64,000 nucleotides of DNA, taken from contig JAIUMI010000003.1 in the NCBI GenBank assembly GCA_022565665.1, positions 62,001 through 126,000 of the forward strand. Reading direction: 5' to 3'. The notes under the pieces were generated by a model. The model ran no database searches. It had not been told where the DNA came from and worked only from the letters and a program-made list of their open reading frames with translations. The stretch comes from Glycocaulis sp. (GTDB lineage Bacteria > Pseudomonadota > Alphaproteobacteria > Caulobacterales > Maricaulaceae). Below are positions 43,219 through 55,384 of the stretch, in pieces. Each line of letters opens with the position of its first letter. The first letter of the stretch is position 1. The position numbers and the translations under genes are program-made.

Positions 43219-45501
43219 TCATGCCCTGTGGGTAAGGTCGAAACTGGCCATGCCTGCAAGGTTCACGATGTCCGAGACGGGCGAGCCGAGCCGCGCGATC
43301 TGCACCGATTTCTCCAGGCCCACGACCAGCCCCTCGATCACCGTCGCTCCGCCCGTGGCTTTCAGCAGGCGCACCGCAATCGAGGCGGAGTGCACCGCAG
43401 GCATGACCAGTACATTGGCCGGGCCGGACAGGCGCGAGAAGCTGTAGGCTTCGCGATGATTGGGGTTCAGGGCCACATCGGCGGCCATCTCGCCCTCATA
43501 CTCGAAATCCACACCGCGCGCATCGAGCAGCTTGACCGCGCTCTGGATTTTCTCGGTGCGCGATCCCGGCGGGTTGCCGAAGGTGGAGTAAGACAGAAAC
43601 GCCACGCGCGGCGTCAGGCCCAGCTTGCGGGCCGCCTTGGCCGCACCCTCGGCGATATCGGCCAGTTCCGGCGCCTCGGGAAATTCGGTGACATTGGTAT
43701 CGGCAATGACGAGCGTGCGCCCGCGCGACACCGCGATGGACAGCCCCATCAGGCGCCCGCCCGGAGCCTGATCCAGCACCAGCCGGATATCGCCAAGCGT
43801 GTTCATGAAATGGCGCGTGACGCCGGTCACCATCCCGTCGGCATCGCCAAAGCGCAGCATGCAGGCGGAGAAGACATTGCGGTCATTATTGACCAGGCGC
43901 TGTACGTCGCGGCGCAGATAGCCCCGGCGCTGCATGCGCTCATAGAGGAAGTCGACATAGTCCGGGTTCTGGTCCGACAGGCGTGCATTCCAGATTTCCA
44001 GCGAGCCGGGATCAATGCCCAGCTCCTTCATATTCGCTTCAGCGACCTTCTCGCGCGCCACGAGGACGGGCGTGCCGAGGCCCTGCGCCTGAAAGGCGGC
44101 AGCGGCGCGGATGACGCTCGGCTCCTCACCTTCGGCAAACACGATGCGCTTGGGCTCGGCCTTGATGGCCTGGGTGATGCGCTGCTGCAGGGCCGCTGTC
44201 GGATCAAGCCGCTGGGCGAGGCGCGCGCGGTAACCTGTGCCCTCTTCGGGCAGAGGCAGGCGCGCCACACCGCTCTCCACCGCAGCCTTGGCCACATAGG
44301 GCGGCACGAAGGAGATCAGGCGCGGATCGAAAGGTGACGGGATGATATAGTCCCGCCCGAAACGGATCTGGCCCGAACGGTTGGCCTCTGCGACTTCGTC
44401 GGGCACATCGGTACGGGCGAGATCGGCGAGCGCGCGGGCGGCGGCCAGTTTCATCTCCTCATTGATCGTGGTGGCGCGCACATCGAGCGCACCCCGGAAG
44501 ATGTAAGGAAAGCCCAGCACGTTGTTGACCTGATTGGGGAAATCGGACCGGCCCGTAGCGATGATCGCGTCAGAGCGCACCGCCTTGATCTCGTCGGGCA
44601 TGATTTCCGGTGTCGGATTGGCCATGGCAAAGATGATCGGATCAGCGGCCATGGACTTCACCATGTCCTGGCTGACGATCCCGCCTGCGGAGAGGCCCAG
44701 CATCACGTCTGCGTCCGCCATGGCGTCTGCGAGCGTGCGCCGGTCTGTCTTGCGCGCATGGGCGGCAAGGCGCGGATGGAGATCATCGCGGCCGTCATGC
44801 ACCACGCCGTTTACGTCCACGATGGTGACATTGTCGTGCTGAACACCGAGCGACTTGATCAGCTCCAGCACGGAAAGGCCCGCCGCCCCTGCCCCCACCA
44901 GCACCACCTTGATGTCCTCAAAGCGGCGGTTGGTGAGATGGCAGGCATTCATCAGGCCCGCAGCCGCGATAATGGCCGTGCCATGCTGGTCATCATGGAA
45001 CACCGGAATATCGAGGCGCTCGCGCAGTTTCGCTTCGATTTCAAAGCATTCCGGAGATTTTATGTCTTCGAGGTTTATGCCCCCGAAGCTATCCCCGAAC
45101 CCGGCAACGCAATCGATGAACTTCTCCGGATCTTCGTAATCCACTTCGATGTCGAAGGCATCGATATCGGCGAACCGCTTGAAGAGGACCGCCTTGCCCT
45201 CCATCACTGGCTTGGAGGCACGGGGCCCGAGATTGCCCAGGCCCAGAATGGCCGTGCCGTTGGACACCACGGCGACCATATTGCCCTTGGATGTGTAGTC
45301 GTAAACCGCGTCAGGATTGGCGTGAATCGCCTTCACCGGTGCAGCGACACCGGGGCTGTAGGCGAGCGCCAGATCGCGCTGGGTCGCCATCGGCTTGGTG
45401 GGTGCCAGCGCCAGCTTGCCCGGAGGGTCGGCCCGGTGAAATTCCAGTGCCTCTTCGTCGGTACGGGAACTGGACGTGTCTGGCGGGCTCATTTCGGGCA
45501 T
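43219..45501 (-). CDS. maeB: NADP-dependent malic enzyme with C-terminal phosphotransacetylase-like domain
   Basis: A 760-residue two-domain protein. Residues about 20-425 are malic enzyme ([33 protein letters not shown], the NADP-binding [13 protein letters not shown]) and convert malate to pyruvate, CO2 and NADPH. Residues about 430-755 resemble phosphate acetyltransferase ([16 protein letters not shown] and, near the end, [18 protein letters not shown]); in the family this part is regulatory and binds acetyl-CoA rather than being an active transferase. Length is typical. It is the likely source of NADPH for biosynthesis. Confidence 0.95.
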   Translation of the reverse strand: MPEMSPPDTSSSRTDEEALEFHRADPPGKLALAPTKPMATQRDLALAYSPGVAAPVKAIHANPDAVYDYTSKGNMVAVVSNGTAILGLGNLGPRASKPVMEGKAVLFKRFADIDAFDIEVDYEDPEKFIDCVAGFGDSFGGINLEDIKSPECFEIEAKLRERLDIPVFHDDQHGTAIIAAAGLMNACHLTNRRFEDIKVVLVGAGAAGLSVLELIKSLGVQHDNVTIVDVNGVVHDGRDDLHPRLAAHARKTDRRTLADAMADADVMLGLSAGGIVSQDMVKSMAADPIIFAMANPTPEIMPDEIKAVRSDAIIATGRSDFPNQVNNVLGFPYIFRGALDVRATTINEEMKLAAARALADLARTDVPDEVAEANRSGQIRFGRDYIIPSPFDPRLISFVPPYVAKAAVESGVARLPLPEEGTGYRARLAQRLDPTAALQQRITQAIKAEPKRIVFAEGEEPSVIRAAAAFQAQGLGTPVLVAREKVAEANMKELGIDPGSLEIWNARLSDQNPDYVDFLYERMQRRGYLRRDVQRLVNNDRNVFSACMLRFGDADGMVTGVTRHFMNTLGDIRLVLDQAPGGRLMGLSIAVSRGRTLVIADTNVTEFPEAPELADIAEGAAKAARKLGLTPRVAFLSYSTFGNPPGSRTEKIQSAVKLLDARGVDFEYEGEMAADVALNPNHREAYSFSRLSGPANVLVMPAVHSASIAVRLLKATGGATVIEGLVVGLEKSVQIARLGSPVSDIVNLAGMASFDLTHRA

Positions 45502-45583
45502 GGGGGGTACTTTCGAGGAGGCAAATCAGTGAGACGGGCTTGGCTAAAGCCTATAGCCGGGCGGAACCGGCTCGGCTAGCTCT

Positions 45584-47578
<1,995 letters not shown>

Positions 47579-47650
47579 GGCGGACGCTGAACGCCATACC
47601 CTAAACGGCGCGGCCCCGCGCCAGCACCTTAGACCGAGAGGACCTGCCCC

Positions 47651-49054
47651 ATGTCAGATGCCATTCTGAAGAAGATCAAGGACGAGAATATCGAGTATGT
47701 GGATCTGCGCTTCACTGACACGCGGGGCAAGCTGCAGCACGTGACCTTCGACAAGTCTATGGTCGACGCGGACTTCTTCGAGGACGGCCAGATGTTCGAT
47801 GGCTCTTCCATCTCCGGCTGGAAGGCAATCAACGAGTCCGACATGGTACTCAAGCCCGATACGGCGAGCGCCTTTGTTGACCCGTTCTTCCAGGAGCCTA
47901 CCCTGGCGGTATTCTGCGACATCTATGATCCGGTGTCGGGCGAGCCCTATAACCGCGATCCGCGCACCACGGCGAAGAAGGCCGAGACCTATCTCGCCTC
48001 CGCCGGCGTGGGCGACACGGCCTATTTCGGCCCGGAAGCCGAATTCTTCGTGTTTGACGATGTACGCTGGAAAACCGCCCAGAACGAGACCGGCTATGTG
48101 CTGGACTCCGAGGAAGGTCCCTATAATTCCGGCACCATGATGGAAGGCGGCAATCTGGGCCACCGGCCCGGCCCGAAGGGCGGCTACTTCCCCGTCCCGC
48201 CGATCGATTCCGCTCAGGACATGCGCACCGAAATGCTCGCCGTCATGCGCGAGCTGGGTCTTGAGCCGGAAAAACACCACCACGAAGTGGCACCGAGCCA
48301 GCACGAGCTGGGGATGAAATTCTCCACCCTGCTGACCATGGCCGACCGGATGCAGCTCTATAAGTACATCGTGCACAACGTGGCCGCGTCCTACGGCAAG
48401 ACGGCCACCTTCATGCCCAAGCCGGTCTATGCCGACAATGGCTCGGGCATGCACGTTCACCAGTCCATCTGGAAAGACGGCAAACCGATGTTTGCCGGGG
48501 AGAAATACGCCGATCTGTCGGAGATGTGCCTCTACTATATTGGCGGCATCATCAAGCACGCACGGGCGATCAACGCCTTCGCCAACCCGACCACCAACTC
48601 CTACAAGCGTCTGGTTCCAGGCTATGAAGCGCCGGTCCTGCTGGCCTATTCGGCCCGCAACCGCTCGGCCTCCATCCGGATCCCCTATGTCGGCTCACCC
48701 AAGGGCAAGCGCATCGAAGCGCGCTTCCCCGATCCCGCCGGCAATCCCTACCTCACCTTCACGGCGCTGCTGATGGCCGGTCTTGATGGCATTGCCAACA
48801 AGATCCATCCCGGCGACGCCATGGACAAGGATCTCTACGACCTGCCGCCCGAAGAGCTGAAGGACATTCCCACCGTCAGCCGCAATCTGCGCGAGGCGCT
48901 GGAGAATCTGGATGCCGACCGTGGGTTCCTGAAAAAGGGCGGCGTGATGGATGACGACCAGATCGATGCCTACATCGAGCTGAAGATGGAAGAGGTCAGC
49001 CGGATCGAGCACCACCCCCACCCGGTGGAGTTCGATCTCTACTACAAGTGCTAG
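47651..49054 (+). CDS. glnA: glutamine synthetase, type I
   Basis: A 467-residue dodecameric enzyme that makes glutamine from glutamate, ammonia and [60 protein letters not shown] and [11 protein letters not shown] are the family blocks, and the adenylylation tyrosine is in [12 protein letters not shown] near residue 397, so activity is covalently controlled through GlnB. GAGAGGA precedes the ATG. A strong terminator follows 26 bp after the stop. Confidence 0.98.
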   Translation: MSDAILKKIKDENIEYVDLRFTDTRGKLQHVTFDKSMVDADFFEDGQMFDGSSISGWKAINESDMVLKPDTASAFVDPFFQEPTLAVFCDIYDPVSGEPYNRDPRTTAKKAETYLASAGVGDTAYFGPEAEFFVFDDVRWKTAQNETGYVLDSEEGPYNSGTMMEGGNLGHRPGPKGGYFPVPPIDSAQDMRTEMLAVMRELGLEPEKHHHEVAPSQHELGMKFSTLLTMADRMQLYKYIVHNVAASYGKTATFMPKPVYADNGSGMHVHQSIWKDGKPMFAGEKYADLSEMCLYYIGGIIKHARAINAFANPTTNSYKRLVPGYEAPVLLAYSARNRSASIRIPYVGSPKGKRIEARFPDPAGNPYLTFTALLMAGLDGIANKIHPGDAMDKDLYDLPPEELKDIPTVSRNLREALENLDADRGFLKKGGVMDDDQIDAYIELKMEEVSRIEHHPHPVEFDLYYKC

Positions 49055-49080
49055 GCTGACCGGCCTTGCAACACGGACAG

Positions 49081-49107
49081 GCCCGCCGGTTTTCCGGCGG
49101 GCTTTTT
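49081..49107 (+). terminator. Rho-independent terminator of glnBA
   Basis: Perfect 9-bp stem GCCCGCCGG (49081-49089) with CCGGCGGGC (49094-49102), a TTTT loop and five T (49103-49107). It ends the glnB-glnA transcript and isolates the autotransporter gene that starts at 49234. Confidence 0.92.
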
Positions 49108-49233
49108 CGTGACTGTCATCGAAAGATTACAAGCGCGTCTGGGTGGTCGACGGCGACTAACGCATCGTCTAAGAGTCTTGCAGACTAGAAGGCCGGTATT
49201 GCGGCCATAGGGGAAGTCCGCCGGAGGGTATCC

Positions 49234-52200
49234 ATGCGCCGTCGCCTGCTTGCTGCAGCATCTGTTCTCGTGCTGGCCAGTGCGCCAGCCCTTGCTGACG
49301 AAGAAATCAGCGATGAGCGCACCAGCCCGGTGCGCACGTCAACGTCGGGCGATATTGTCATCACCTCGTCCGGACGGGTCACTCTGACCGATAATCCCGG
49401 CCCGGCTGTGGTTGTTGATTCCGACAACACGCTCGAAACGCGCGCGGGGTCACAGATCAATGTGGAGGACCAGGATGGCGCGGTCGGCATTCACTTGGAG
49501 AGCGGACGCGAAGGCGGGCTGATCCATGCGGGCAGCCTAAGCCTGCGTGACGAAGATGTCCGTTCCGGCGCACCGGTTGATGAGGCTATTGATTCCCTCA
49601 CCGACGAGACTGGAAAGACGGGCATTCTGGTAGGATCGCCCGGCGGTGCGGCGTTTACCGGCGATGTCGTTATCCGTCCCGGGTCGAATGTTGTGGTTGT
49701 CGGTCAGGATTCCTACGGCGTGCATGTTGCTGCTCCGCTGGATGGCAATCTTTCCGTAACCGGCACGATCTCCATGACCGGTGAAAGTTCGACCGCGCTG
49801 GCTATCGATGCCGACATCAGCGGAGATGTCCGCATCGGTGCCGGAGGGCTTGTCCAGGCACGTGGCGCAGGAACCACCGGTCTGGGGGTCAACGCCGACA
49901 TTGATGGCGCACTTCAGATCGGCGGCACGGTACAAGCAAACGGATTCCGGATTAGCGACCGGGCGTCGCGGGCTGTATTCCAACAGCTTGCAGACCGTGA
50001 TCTTGCGGCCGGTGAAATCGCCGAAAACACGCGTTTGTCGCAGGGCGCGGTGATCATTGCCGGATCTATCCGGGAAGGCGTCTTTATCATGCCGCCCCAG
50101 GTAGGTGGGTCGACAGGCGGCGATGTTTTCGGAACCGGTTCTGAACCAGCCATGCAGATTCGTCCCGAGGAAGGCGCCAGTTCGGGTATCAGCCTTGGCG
50201 AGGTTGTTTACGAGGTGCCTGACACGAGCGACGAAGCCGAGGAAGGCGATACCGTCCTGGAGGAGCGCGGATTCGGGTTCGTTAACGATGGGCGGATCAG
50301 ATCAACCGGCGTGTTTGACGGTGTAGACTCACTCGCGCTTCTTATTGCCGGCCGTGACGAGAATGGCACAATTCACGCGGCGGTTCTCGCCGCTGGAGGC
50401 TTGGAGAACACAGGCGCCATAACAGCGCAGGCCTACGACGCACATGCTGAAGCCATCCGCATCGGTCTCGGTGCCGAGATGGCAACCATTACAAATTCGG
50501 GCGCGATCACAGCCACGTCGTTTGCCGGCTTCGAGGATGACGGATTTGCCGACCCCCCCGGCCCCGGCGCAGGATCTGCCACGGCAGTAAACATCGAAGC
50601 GGGAGCCAATATCGGTTCAATCGTAAACTCGGGCACCATCAGCGCGCAGGCACTTGGCGAAGGCCACCGCGGAACCGGCATTCTCGTCCAATCCAATCAG
50701 CTTGGCCTGATAGACAATACCGGCGTCATTTCTGCAGTTACTCAAACTTCGAACGTGGCGGGTCAAAACGAACTGATCGCCATTGACGCCCGTGATCATC
50801 ATGCCGGCTTGACCATCCGGCAGTCGCAAAGCGATGACGAGGATGCGGCATCTCCGGTCATCTCTGGCGACATTTTGCTTGGTGATGGCGATGATATTGT
50901 CGAACTGCTGGCGGGCCGGATAATCGGCAACATCCTGTTCGGGGCTGGCAATAACCAGTTCGTATTGCGAGACGCAGAGTTTGACGGCCGCATTAATTCC
51001 AGCACCGGACAGCTGACCATCGACGTGGAAAATGGCTCGTTGAGTGTCGGTCTGACCGAGCAGATGAACATCACCAGCGCGCGCTTTGGTGATGGAGCTG
51101 TGCTGAATCTGGTGCTTGGCGGAGACTCCGGGGCGAATGACACTCTCGTGGCCAGTGGCGCCATCAGCTTTGAACAAGGTTCCGAGCTGACCGTATCCTT
51201 GTCAGAGCTGGTCGGCGCAGGGCGCACCTTCCAGGTTCTCTCCGCCGGCACGCTTACGATTGCCGAAGATGACGTGATCCTAGAAGCAGTAGACACGCCC
51301 TTCCTCTATAATGCCTCGCTCGAACGTGCTTCCGGCGACGACAACGCCCTGGTTCTGAGCCTGACCCGCAAAACGGCTGATGAGATCGGCCTCGATGCCA
51401 ACCGGGCGGTTGTTTATGACGCAGCGATAAGCCTGTTCGAAGACGTAACCTCACTGGGCAATGCCATTGCTTCGATCCGCGATGCAGACAGCTTCTACCG
51501 CGCCTACGACCAGCTTCTGCCTGAATACGCAGCCAGCGCGATCCAGTTTGCCTTGGCGGCCCACGATGCTGCAGCAGGTGCACTGTCTACCCGCCTGCGC
51601 AATGCGCGCCTGTCTCCTGACCAGCTGGCCGGGATGTGGATCCAGGAATTTGGATATTTCGCGGACCGTGCCGAAACGACATTCGGACCGGGTTATCGCG
51701 GGCATGGTGTCGGTCTCGCGGTTGGCCTCGACAGGCCTCTGGGGCCGTTTTACGCCGTAGGCGTGACGATGGCAGGGGCTGCGAGCACGATTGAACAGGT
51801 CGGCTTGCCTCATGAGCCGATGACGGCGCTGATGGGCCAGTTCTCCGCTTATGCTGCTGCCGATCTCGGGACAGTGGACGCCTCGATCTCAGCTTCCATC
51901 GGCATCGACCGGTTTGAGACCAATCGTCTGATTTCGATTGGCAATTTCGGCGGCAACACCACGGCCTCGTGGAGCGGCTGGCACTACTCGATTGCTGCCC
52001 AGGCGGGCCGCGACTTCGAGATGGGTAACTGGGTGGTCCGTCCTGAGCTTGCCCTGACCTGGCTCTCCATCAATGAAGACGGCTTCAACGAAATTGCGCA
52101 AGGCAGCACGCCTGAGGAACTGGCGCTCTTCGTGGACAGCCGCACGACATCTGCCCTGACGGGCGGAGCCACGCTGACGGCGGGGCGCATGTTCCGCCGC

Positions 52201-52464
52201 GCAGGAAGCTGGTGGCTGCCTTATGCCCGCGTCGGCTATCGCGGTGATTTCTCGGGTAATTCAACGACGACCACGGCTCGCTTTGGTGAGAACGGCACAC
52301 CGTTCACGCTGAGGGCCTCGGAGATGCCCAGCGCGGGCCTTCTGGCCGGGTTCGGCCTCTCGGCGGGTTCGGAGTACACGACGTTCACCTTCGCCTATGA
52401 TGCAGACATGCGTGACGACTATATCAGCCACGTGCTGCGCCTCGTCCTGCGGATGAATTTCTAG
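49234..52464 (+). CDS. autotransporter outer membrane protein (type Va)
   Basis: A 1076-residue secreted protein. A signal peptide (MRRRLLAAASVLVLASAPALA) is followed by a passenger (about 22-780) rich in Gly, Ser, Thr, Asp and short beta-helix-like units such as GGLENTGAITAQAYDAHAEA, ITNSGAITATSF and IVNSGTISAQALGEG. The last ~285 residues form a beta-barrel that starts near LAGMWIQEFGYFADR and ends in ...LRLVLRMNF, with the C-terminal Phe used by the BAM machinery. No protease triad or adhesin domain is recognised, so the passenger function is unknown. GGAGGG precedes the ATG. Confidence 0.9.
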   Translation: MRRRLLAAASVLVLASAPALADEEISDERTSPVRTSTSGDIVITSSGRVTLTDNPGPAVVVDSDNTLETRAGSQINVEDQDGAVGIHLESGREGGLIHAGSLSLRDEDVRSGAPVDEAIDSLTDETGKTGILVGSPGGAAFTGDVVIRPGSNVVVVGQDSYGVHVAAPLDGNLSVTGTISMTGESSTALAIDADISGDVRIGAGGLVQARGAGTTGLGVNADIDGALQIGGTVQANGFRISDRASRAVFQQLADRDLAAGEIAENTRLSQGAVIIAGSIREGVFIMPPQVGGSTGGDVFGTGSEPAMQIRPEEGASSGISLGEVVYEVPDTSDEAEEGDTVLEERGFGFVNDGRIRSTGVFDGVDSLALLIAGRDENGTIHAAVLAAGGLENTGAITAQAYDAHAEAIRIGLGAEMATITNSGAITATSFAGFEDDGFADPPGPGAGSATAVNIEAGANIGSIVNSGTISAQALGEGHRGTGILVQSNQLGLIDNTGVISAVTQTSNVAGQNELIAIDARDHHAGLTIRQSQSDDEDAASPVISGDILLGDGDDIVELLAGRIIGNILFGAGNNQFVLRDAEFDGRINSSTGQLTIDVENGSLSVGLTEQMNITSARFGDGAVLNLVLGGDSGANDTLVASGAISFEQGSELTVSLSELVGAGRTFQVLSAGTLTIAEDDVILEAVDTPFLYNASLERASGDDNALVLSLTRKTADEIGLDANRAVVYDAAISLFEDVTSLGNAIASIRDADSFYRAYDQLLPEYAASAIQFALAAHDAAAGALSTRLRNARLSPDQLAGMWIQEFGYFADRAETTFGPGYRGHGVGLAVGLDRPLGPFYAVGVTMAGAASTIEQVGLPHEPMTALMGQFSAYAAADLGTVDASISASIGIDRFETNRLISIGNFGGNTTASWSGWHYSIAAQAGRDFEMGNWVVRPELALTWLSINEDGFNEIAQGSTPEELALFVDSRTTSALTGGATLTAGRMFRRAGSWWLPYARVGYRGDFSGNSTTTTARFGENGTPFTLRASEMPSAGLLAGFGLSAGSEYTTFTFAYDADMRDDYISHVLRLVLRMNF

Positions 52465-52484
52465 GCAGCGTTAAAAAGCCTTAA

Positions 52485-52511
52485 CCATGGCCGGGCAAAG
52501 TCCGGCCATGG
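52485..52511. promoter_or_regulatory. perfect hairpin at the start of the SLT-like lipoprotein gene
   Basis: CCATGGCCGG (52485-52494) and CCGGCCATGG (52502-52511) are exact inverted copies around the loop GCAAAGT. Each arm carries one candidate ATG of the downstream gene (52487 and 52508). There is no T run, so it is not a classic terminator; control of translation, or transcript-end folding after the autotransporter, are both possible. Confidence 0.5.
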
Positions 52512-53110
52512 TTCTGGTCCGCTCACTTCTCATTCTGGCATTTGTGCTGCTTGCGGCGGCGGCGTGCAGCCATCGTGCGCCGCCCGCCCAGCCGGAAAAC
52601 GCCTGCTCGATCTTTGCCCAGTACCCTGCCTGGCGGCGCGCGACCGAGCGCGCCGAGCGCCGCTGGGGCATATCTCAGGGCACGCAGCTCGCCTTCGTAA
52701 AGCGCGAGAGCAGCTTTCAGGCCAATGCCCGCCCTCCCCGCACGCGCCGTCTCATCGTGCTGCCCGGCCCGCGCCAGAGTTCGGCAAGAGGCTATGCGCA
52801 GGCACTGGACGCCACCTGGGACTGGTATCGCAATGACACTGGCAACCGCTCGGCCCGGCGTACCAATTTCGCCGATGCGGTGGATTTCATCGGCTGGTAC
52901 GCCTCAATGAGCCGTCGCCTGTCAAACATCTCGCTGGATGATCCGCGCAATCTCTATTTTGCCTATCATGAGGGCCATGGCGGTTATAACCGGGGCACCC
53001 ACCGCTCCAAGGCCTGGCTGCAACGCGCCGCCAGCCAGGTGGAGGCCGACGCGCGGCGCTATGATTCGCAACTGCGCTCCTGTCCCCGCCGCGGCTGGTT
53101 CCGCAGCTAG
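52487..53110 (+). CDS. lysozyme/SLT-like lipoprotein
   Basis: A 207-residue protein (200 if ATG 52508 is used). The hydrophobic signal MVLVRSLLILAFVLLAAAAC ends in a lipobox (AAAC), so a lipid-anchored periplasmic protein is expected. The mature part resembles transglycosylase-SLT-type proteins: QLAFVKRESSFQANARPP with a likely catalytic Glu, RGYAQALDATWDWYRNDTG, and NLYFAYHEGHGGYNRGTH. It presumably cleaves peptidoglycan. No ribosome site is obvious before either start. It is 22 bp after the autotransporter stop and could help that protein through the wall. Confidence 0.82.
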   Translation: MAGQSPAMVLVRSLLILAFVLLAAAACSHRAPPAQPENACSIFAQYPAWRRATERAERRWGISQGTQLAFVKRESSFQANARPPRTRRLIVLPGPRQSSARGYAQALDATWDWYRNDTGNRSARRTNFADAVDFIGWYASMSRRLSNISLDDPRNLYFAYHEGHGGYNRGTHRSKAWLQRAASQVEADARRYDSQLRSCPRRGWFRS

Positions 53111-53164
53111 GAACGGACCTTCGCGCTTTCCCGCAACATGCCGGATCGGGCATGGTGGCCGGCG

Positions 53165-55264
53165 ATGACCCACGATTCGCAAAACGATCTGTTTGGCGGC
53201 GGCGCGCCTGCCCCAAAACCGGCCTCGCCCGCCCCGCGGGCGGAGCCGCGCCCGGAACCCCGGCCCGAGTCCGTTAAGGCGAGCCCCGCCCCTGCCCCAT
53301 CAGCAGCGCCGTCCGTTGCGCCGCCCGGCGGGTATGACGCGTCCGCCATCGAGGTGCTGGAGGGGCTGGAGCCGGTGCGCAAGCGGCCGGGCATGTATAT
53401 CGGCGGCACCGATGAGCGCGCCTTGCACCACCTCTTTGCCGAGGTGCTGGACAATGCGATGGACGAGGCTGTCACCGGCCATGCTGACCGTATCGAGGTA
53501 CGCCTTGATGAGGACGGGTTTGTCAGCGTGACCGATAATGGCCGCGGCATCCCGGTGGACGAGCACCCGAAATTCCCCGGCAAGTCGGCGCTGGAAATCG
53601 TGATGACCACACTGCATTCGGGTGGCAAGTTCTCGGACAAGTCCTACCAGACCGCCGGCGGCCTGCACGGCGTCGGCATTTCCGTCGTCAACGCGCTGTC
53701 AGAGCGGGTTGAGGTGGAAGTGGCGCGCGACCGGATCTTGTGGGGTCTCAATTTTGAACGCGGCACGCCGCTAGGCAACCTGCAAAAGCTCGGCGCAGCG
53801 CCCAACCGGCGCGGCACGAAGCTGCGTTTCAAACCCGATCATGAGATTTTCGGCAGCCGGTCACACCTGAAGCCTGCGCGCCTGTTTGCCATGTCGCGCT
53901 CCAAGGCCTTCCTGCGCCGGGGCGTCGAGATACGCTGGTCCTGCCCGCCCGAACTGGTCGAAGGCACTGCGACGCCCGCAGAGGCCGTCCTCTCCTTCCC
54001 GGGCGGTCTTGCCGACCATCTTGAAGAGCTGGTGAAGGGTGCAGCCCTCGTCACGGAAAACTTCGCAGGGCGCGTGGAGCGCTCTGAGGGCCGCATGGGG
54101 GCTGTCGAATGGGCGGTGGGCTTTTCGGCCAACGGGTTTGGCGAGCATGACAGCTTCTCCAATTCCTACTGCAACACGGTGCCCACGCCGCAGGGCGGTA
54201 CGCACGAGGCGGGCCTGCGCGCCGCGCTGTCGAAAAGCCTGAAAGCGCATGCGGAACTGGCGGGAAACCGCAAGGCGAACCTCATCACGCCCGACGATGT
54301 GATGGGCGGGGCGGGCGTACTCATCTCCATCTTCCTGAAAGATCCCGAGTTTCAGGGCCAGACCAAGGACAGGCTCTCCACGCCAGAGGCCCAGCGCCTC
54401 GTCGAGAACGCGATCCGCGACCGGTTTGACCACTGGCTCGCCGCGCGTCCGAAGGAAGCGGCCCGCCTGATCGACTGGGCGGTGGAGCGCGCCGAGGAGC
54501 GGCTGAAAAAGAAGAAGGAAAAGGAAGTCCAGCGCCAGAGCGCCACGCGCAAACTGCGCCTGCCCGGCAAGCTGGCCGACTGCTCCACCTCCGGCGCGGA
54601 GGGTACCGAGATTTTCCTCGTCGAGGGCGATTCGGCCGGCGGGTCGGCCAAGCAGGCGCGCGACCGCAAGACGCAAGCCATTCTCCCCTTGCGCGGGAAA
54701 ATCCTGAACGTCGCCTCGGCGACGCCGGACAAGATCGCCGCCAATCAGGAAATCTCTGATCTGATGCTGGCGCTCGGCACCCGTCCGGGCTCGAAATTTG
54801 ATCTCGATGAGCTGCGCTATGAGCGCGTCATCATCATGTGCGACGCGGACGTGGACGGCGCGCATATCGCGGCTCTTCTCGCCACCTTCTTCTACCGCTT
54901 CACGCCGGGCCTGATTGAAAGCGGACGCCTCTTCATGGCCCAGCCGCCGCTCTATCGCCTGACCGTGGGCGCCAAGACGCTCTACGCGCAGGACGAGGCG
55001 GAGAAGGACGCGATTCTGAATGGCGAGTTCAAGGGCAAGCGCGTCGAGGTCGGCCGGTTCAAGGGCCTGGGCGAGATGACCCCGCCCCAGCTCAAAGCCA
55101 CCACGATGAATCCCGAAACGCGCTCGCTGGCGCGCGTGACCATTGATGAAGCCTTCCGCGAGGCGGCCGATGATCTGGTTGAAACCCTGATGGGCAAGAA
55201 GGCCGAGCTGCGCTTCCAGTACATCCAGGAACACGCGCCGTTTGTGGAGGCAATTGATTTGTAA
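53165..55264 (+). CDS. parE: DNA topoisomerase IV subunit B
   Basis: A 699-residue ATPase subunit partnering the ParC encoded at 21393-23645. A proline/alanine-rich N-terminal extension of about 45 residues (KPASPAPRAEPRPEPRPES) precedes the GHKL ATPase core: KRPGMYIGGTDERALHHL, DNAMDEAV and QTAGGLHGVGISVVNALSE. The Toprim domain carries VEGDSAGGSAKQARDRKTQA and MCDADVDGAHI, and the protein ends in IQEHAPFVEAIDL. ParE rather than GyrB by length and lack of the GyrB insert. I take ATG 53165; an upstream start at 53138 is not needed. Confidence 0.95.
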   Translation: MTHDSQNDLFGGGAPAPKPASPAPRAEPRPEPRPESVKASPAPAPSAAPSVAPPGGYDASAIEVLEGLEPVRKRPGMYIGGTDERALHHLFAEVLDNAMDEAVTGHADRIEVRLDEDGFVSVTDNGRGIPVDEHPKFPGKSALEIVMTTLHSGGKFSDKSYQTAGGLHGVGISVVNALSERVEVEVARDRILWGLNFERGTPLGNLQKLGAAPNRRGTKLRFKPDHEIFGSRSHLKPARLFAMSRSKAFLRRGVEIRWSCPPELVEGTATPAEAVLSFPGGLADHLEELVKGAALVTENFAGRVERSEGRMGAVEWAVGFSANGFGEHDSFSNSYCNTVPTPQGGTHEAGLRAALSKSLKAHAELAGNRKANLITPDDVMGGAGVLISIFLKDPEFQGQTKDRLSTPEAQRLVENAIRDRFDHWLAARPKEAARLIDWAVERAEERLKKKKEKEVQRQSATRKLRLPGKLADCSTSGAEGTEIFLVEGDSAGGSAKQARDRKTQAILPLRGKILNVASATPDKIAANQEISDLMLALGTRPGSKFDLDELRYERVIIMCDADVDGAHIAALLATFFYRFTPGLIESGRLFMAQPPLYRLTVGAKTLYAQDEAEKDAILNGEFKGKRVEVGRFKGLGEMTPPQLKATTMNPETRSLARVTIDEAFREAADDLVETLMGKKAELRFQYIQEHAPFVEAIDL

Positions 55265-55384
55265 GCCTTACCGGCTCAACGCCTTGTGACGTAACACAAT
55301 AACCCCCTTCCCCGGATGGCGGATTCCGGCAAGTCTGCGCATCGTGAAATTTGATGCGTGTGTGAAACGCTTGGGGAGGGCTGG

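Noticed and set aside
53861-55234. 457-codon minus-strand open frame opposite parE.
   Set aside because: parE motifs are complete on the plus strand; the antisense product resembles nothing and has shadow-like composition.
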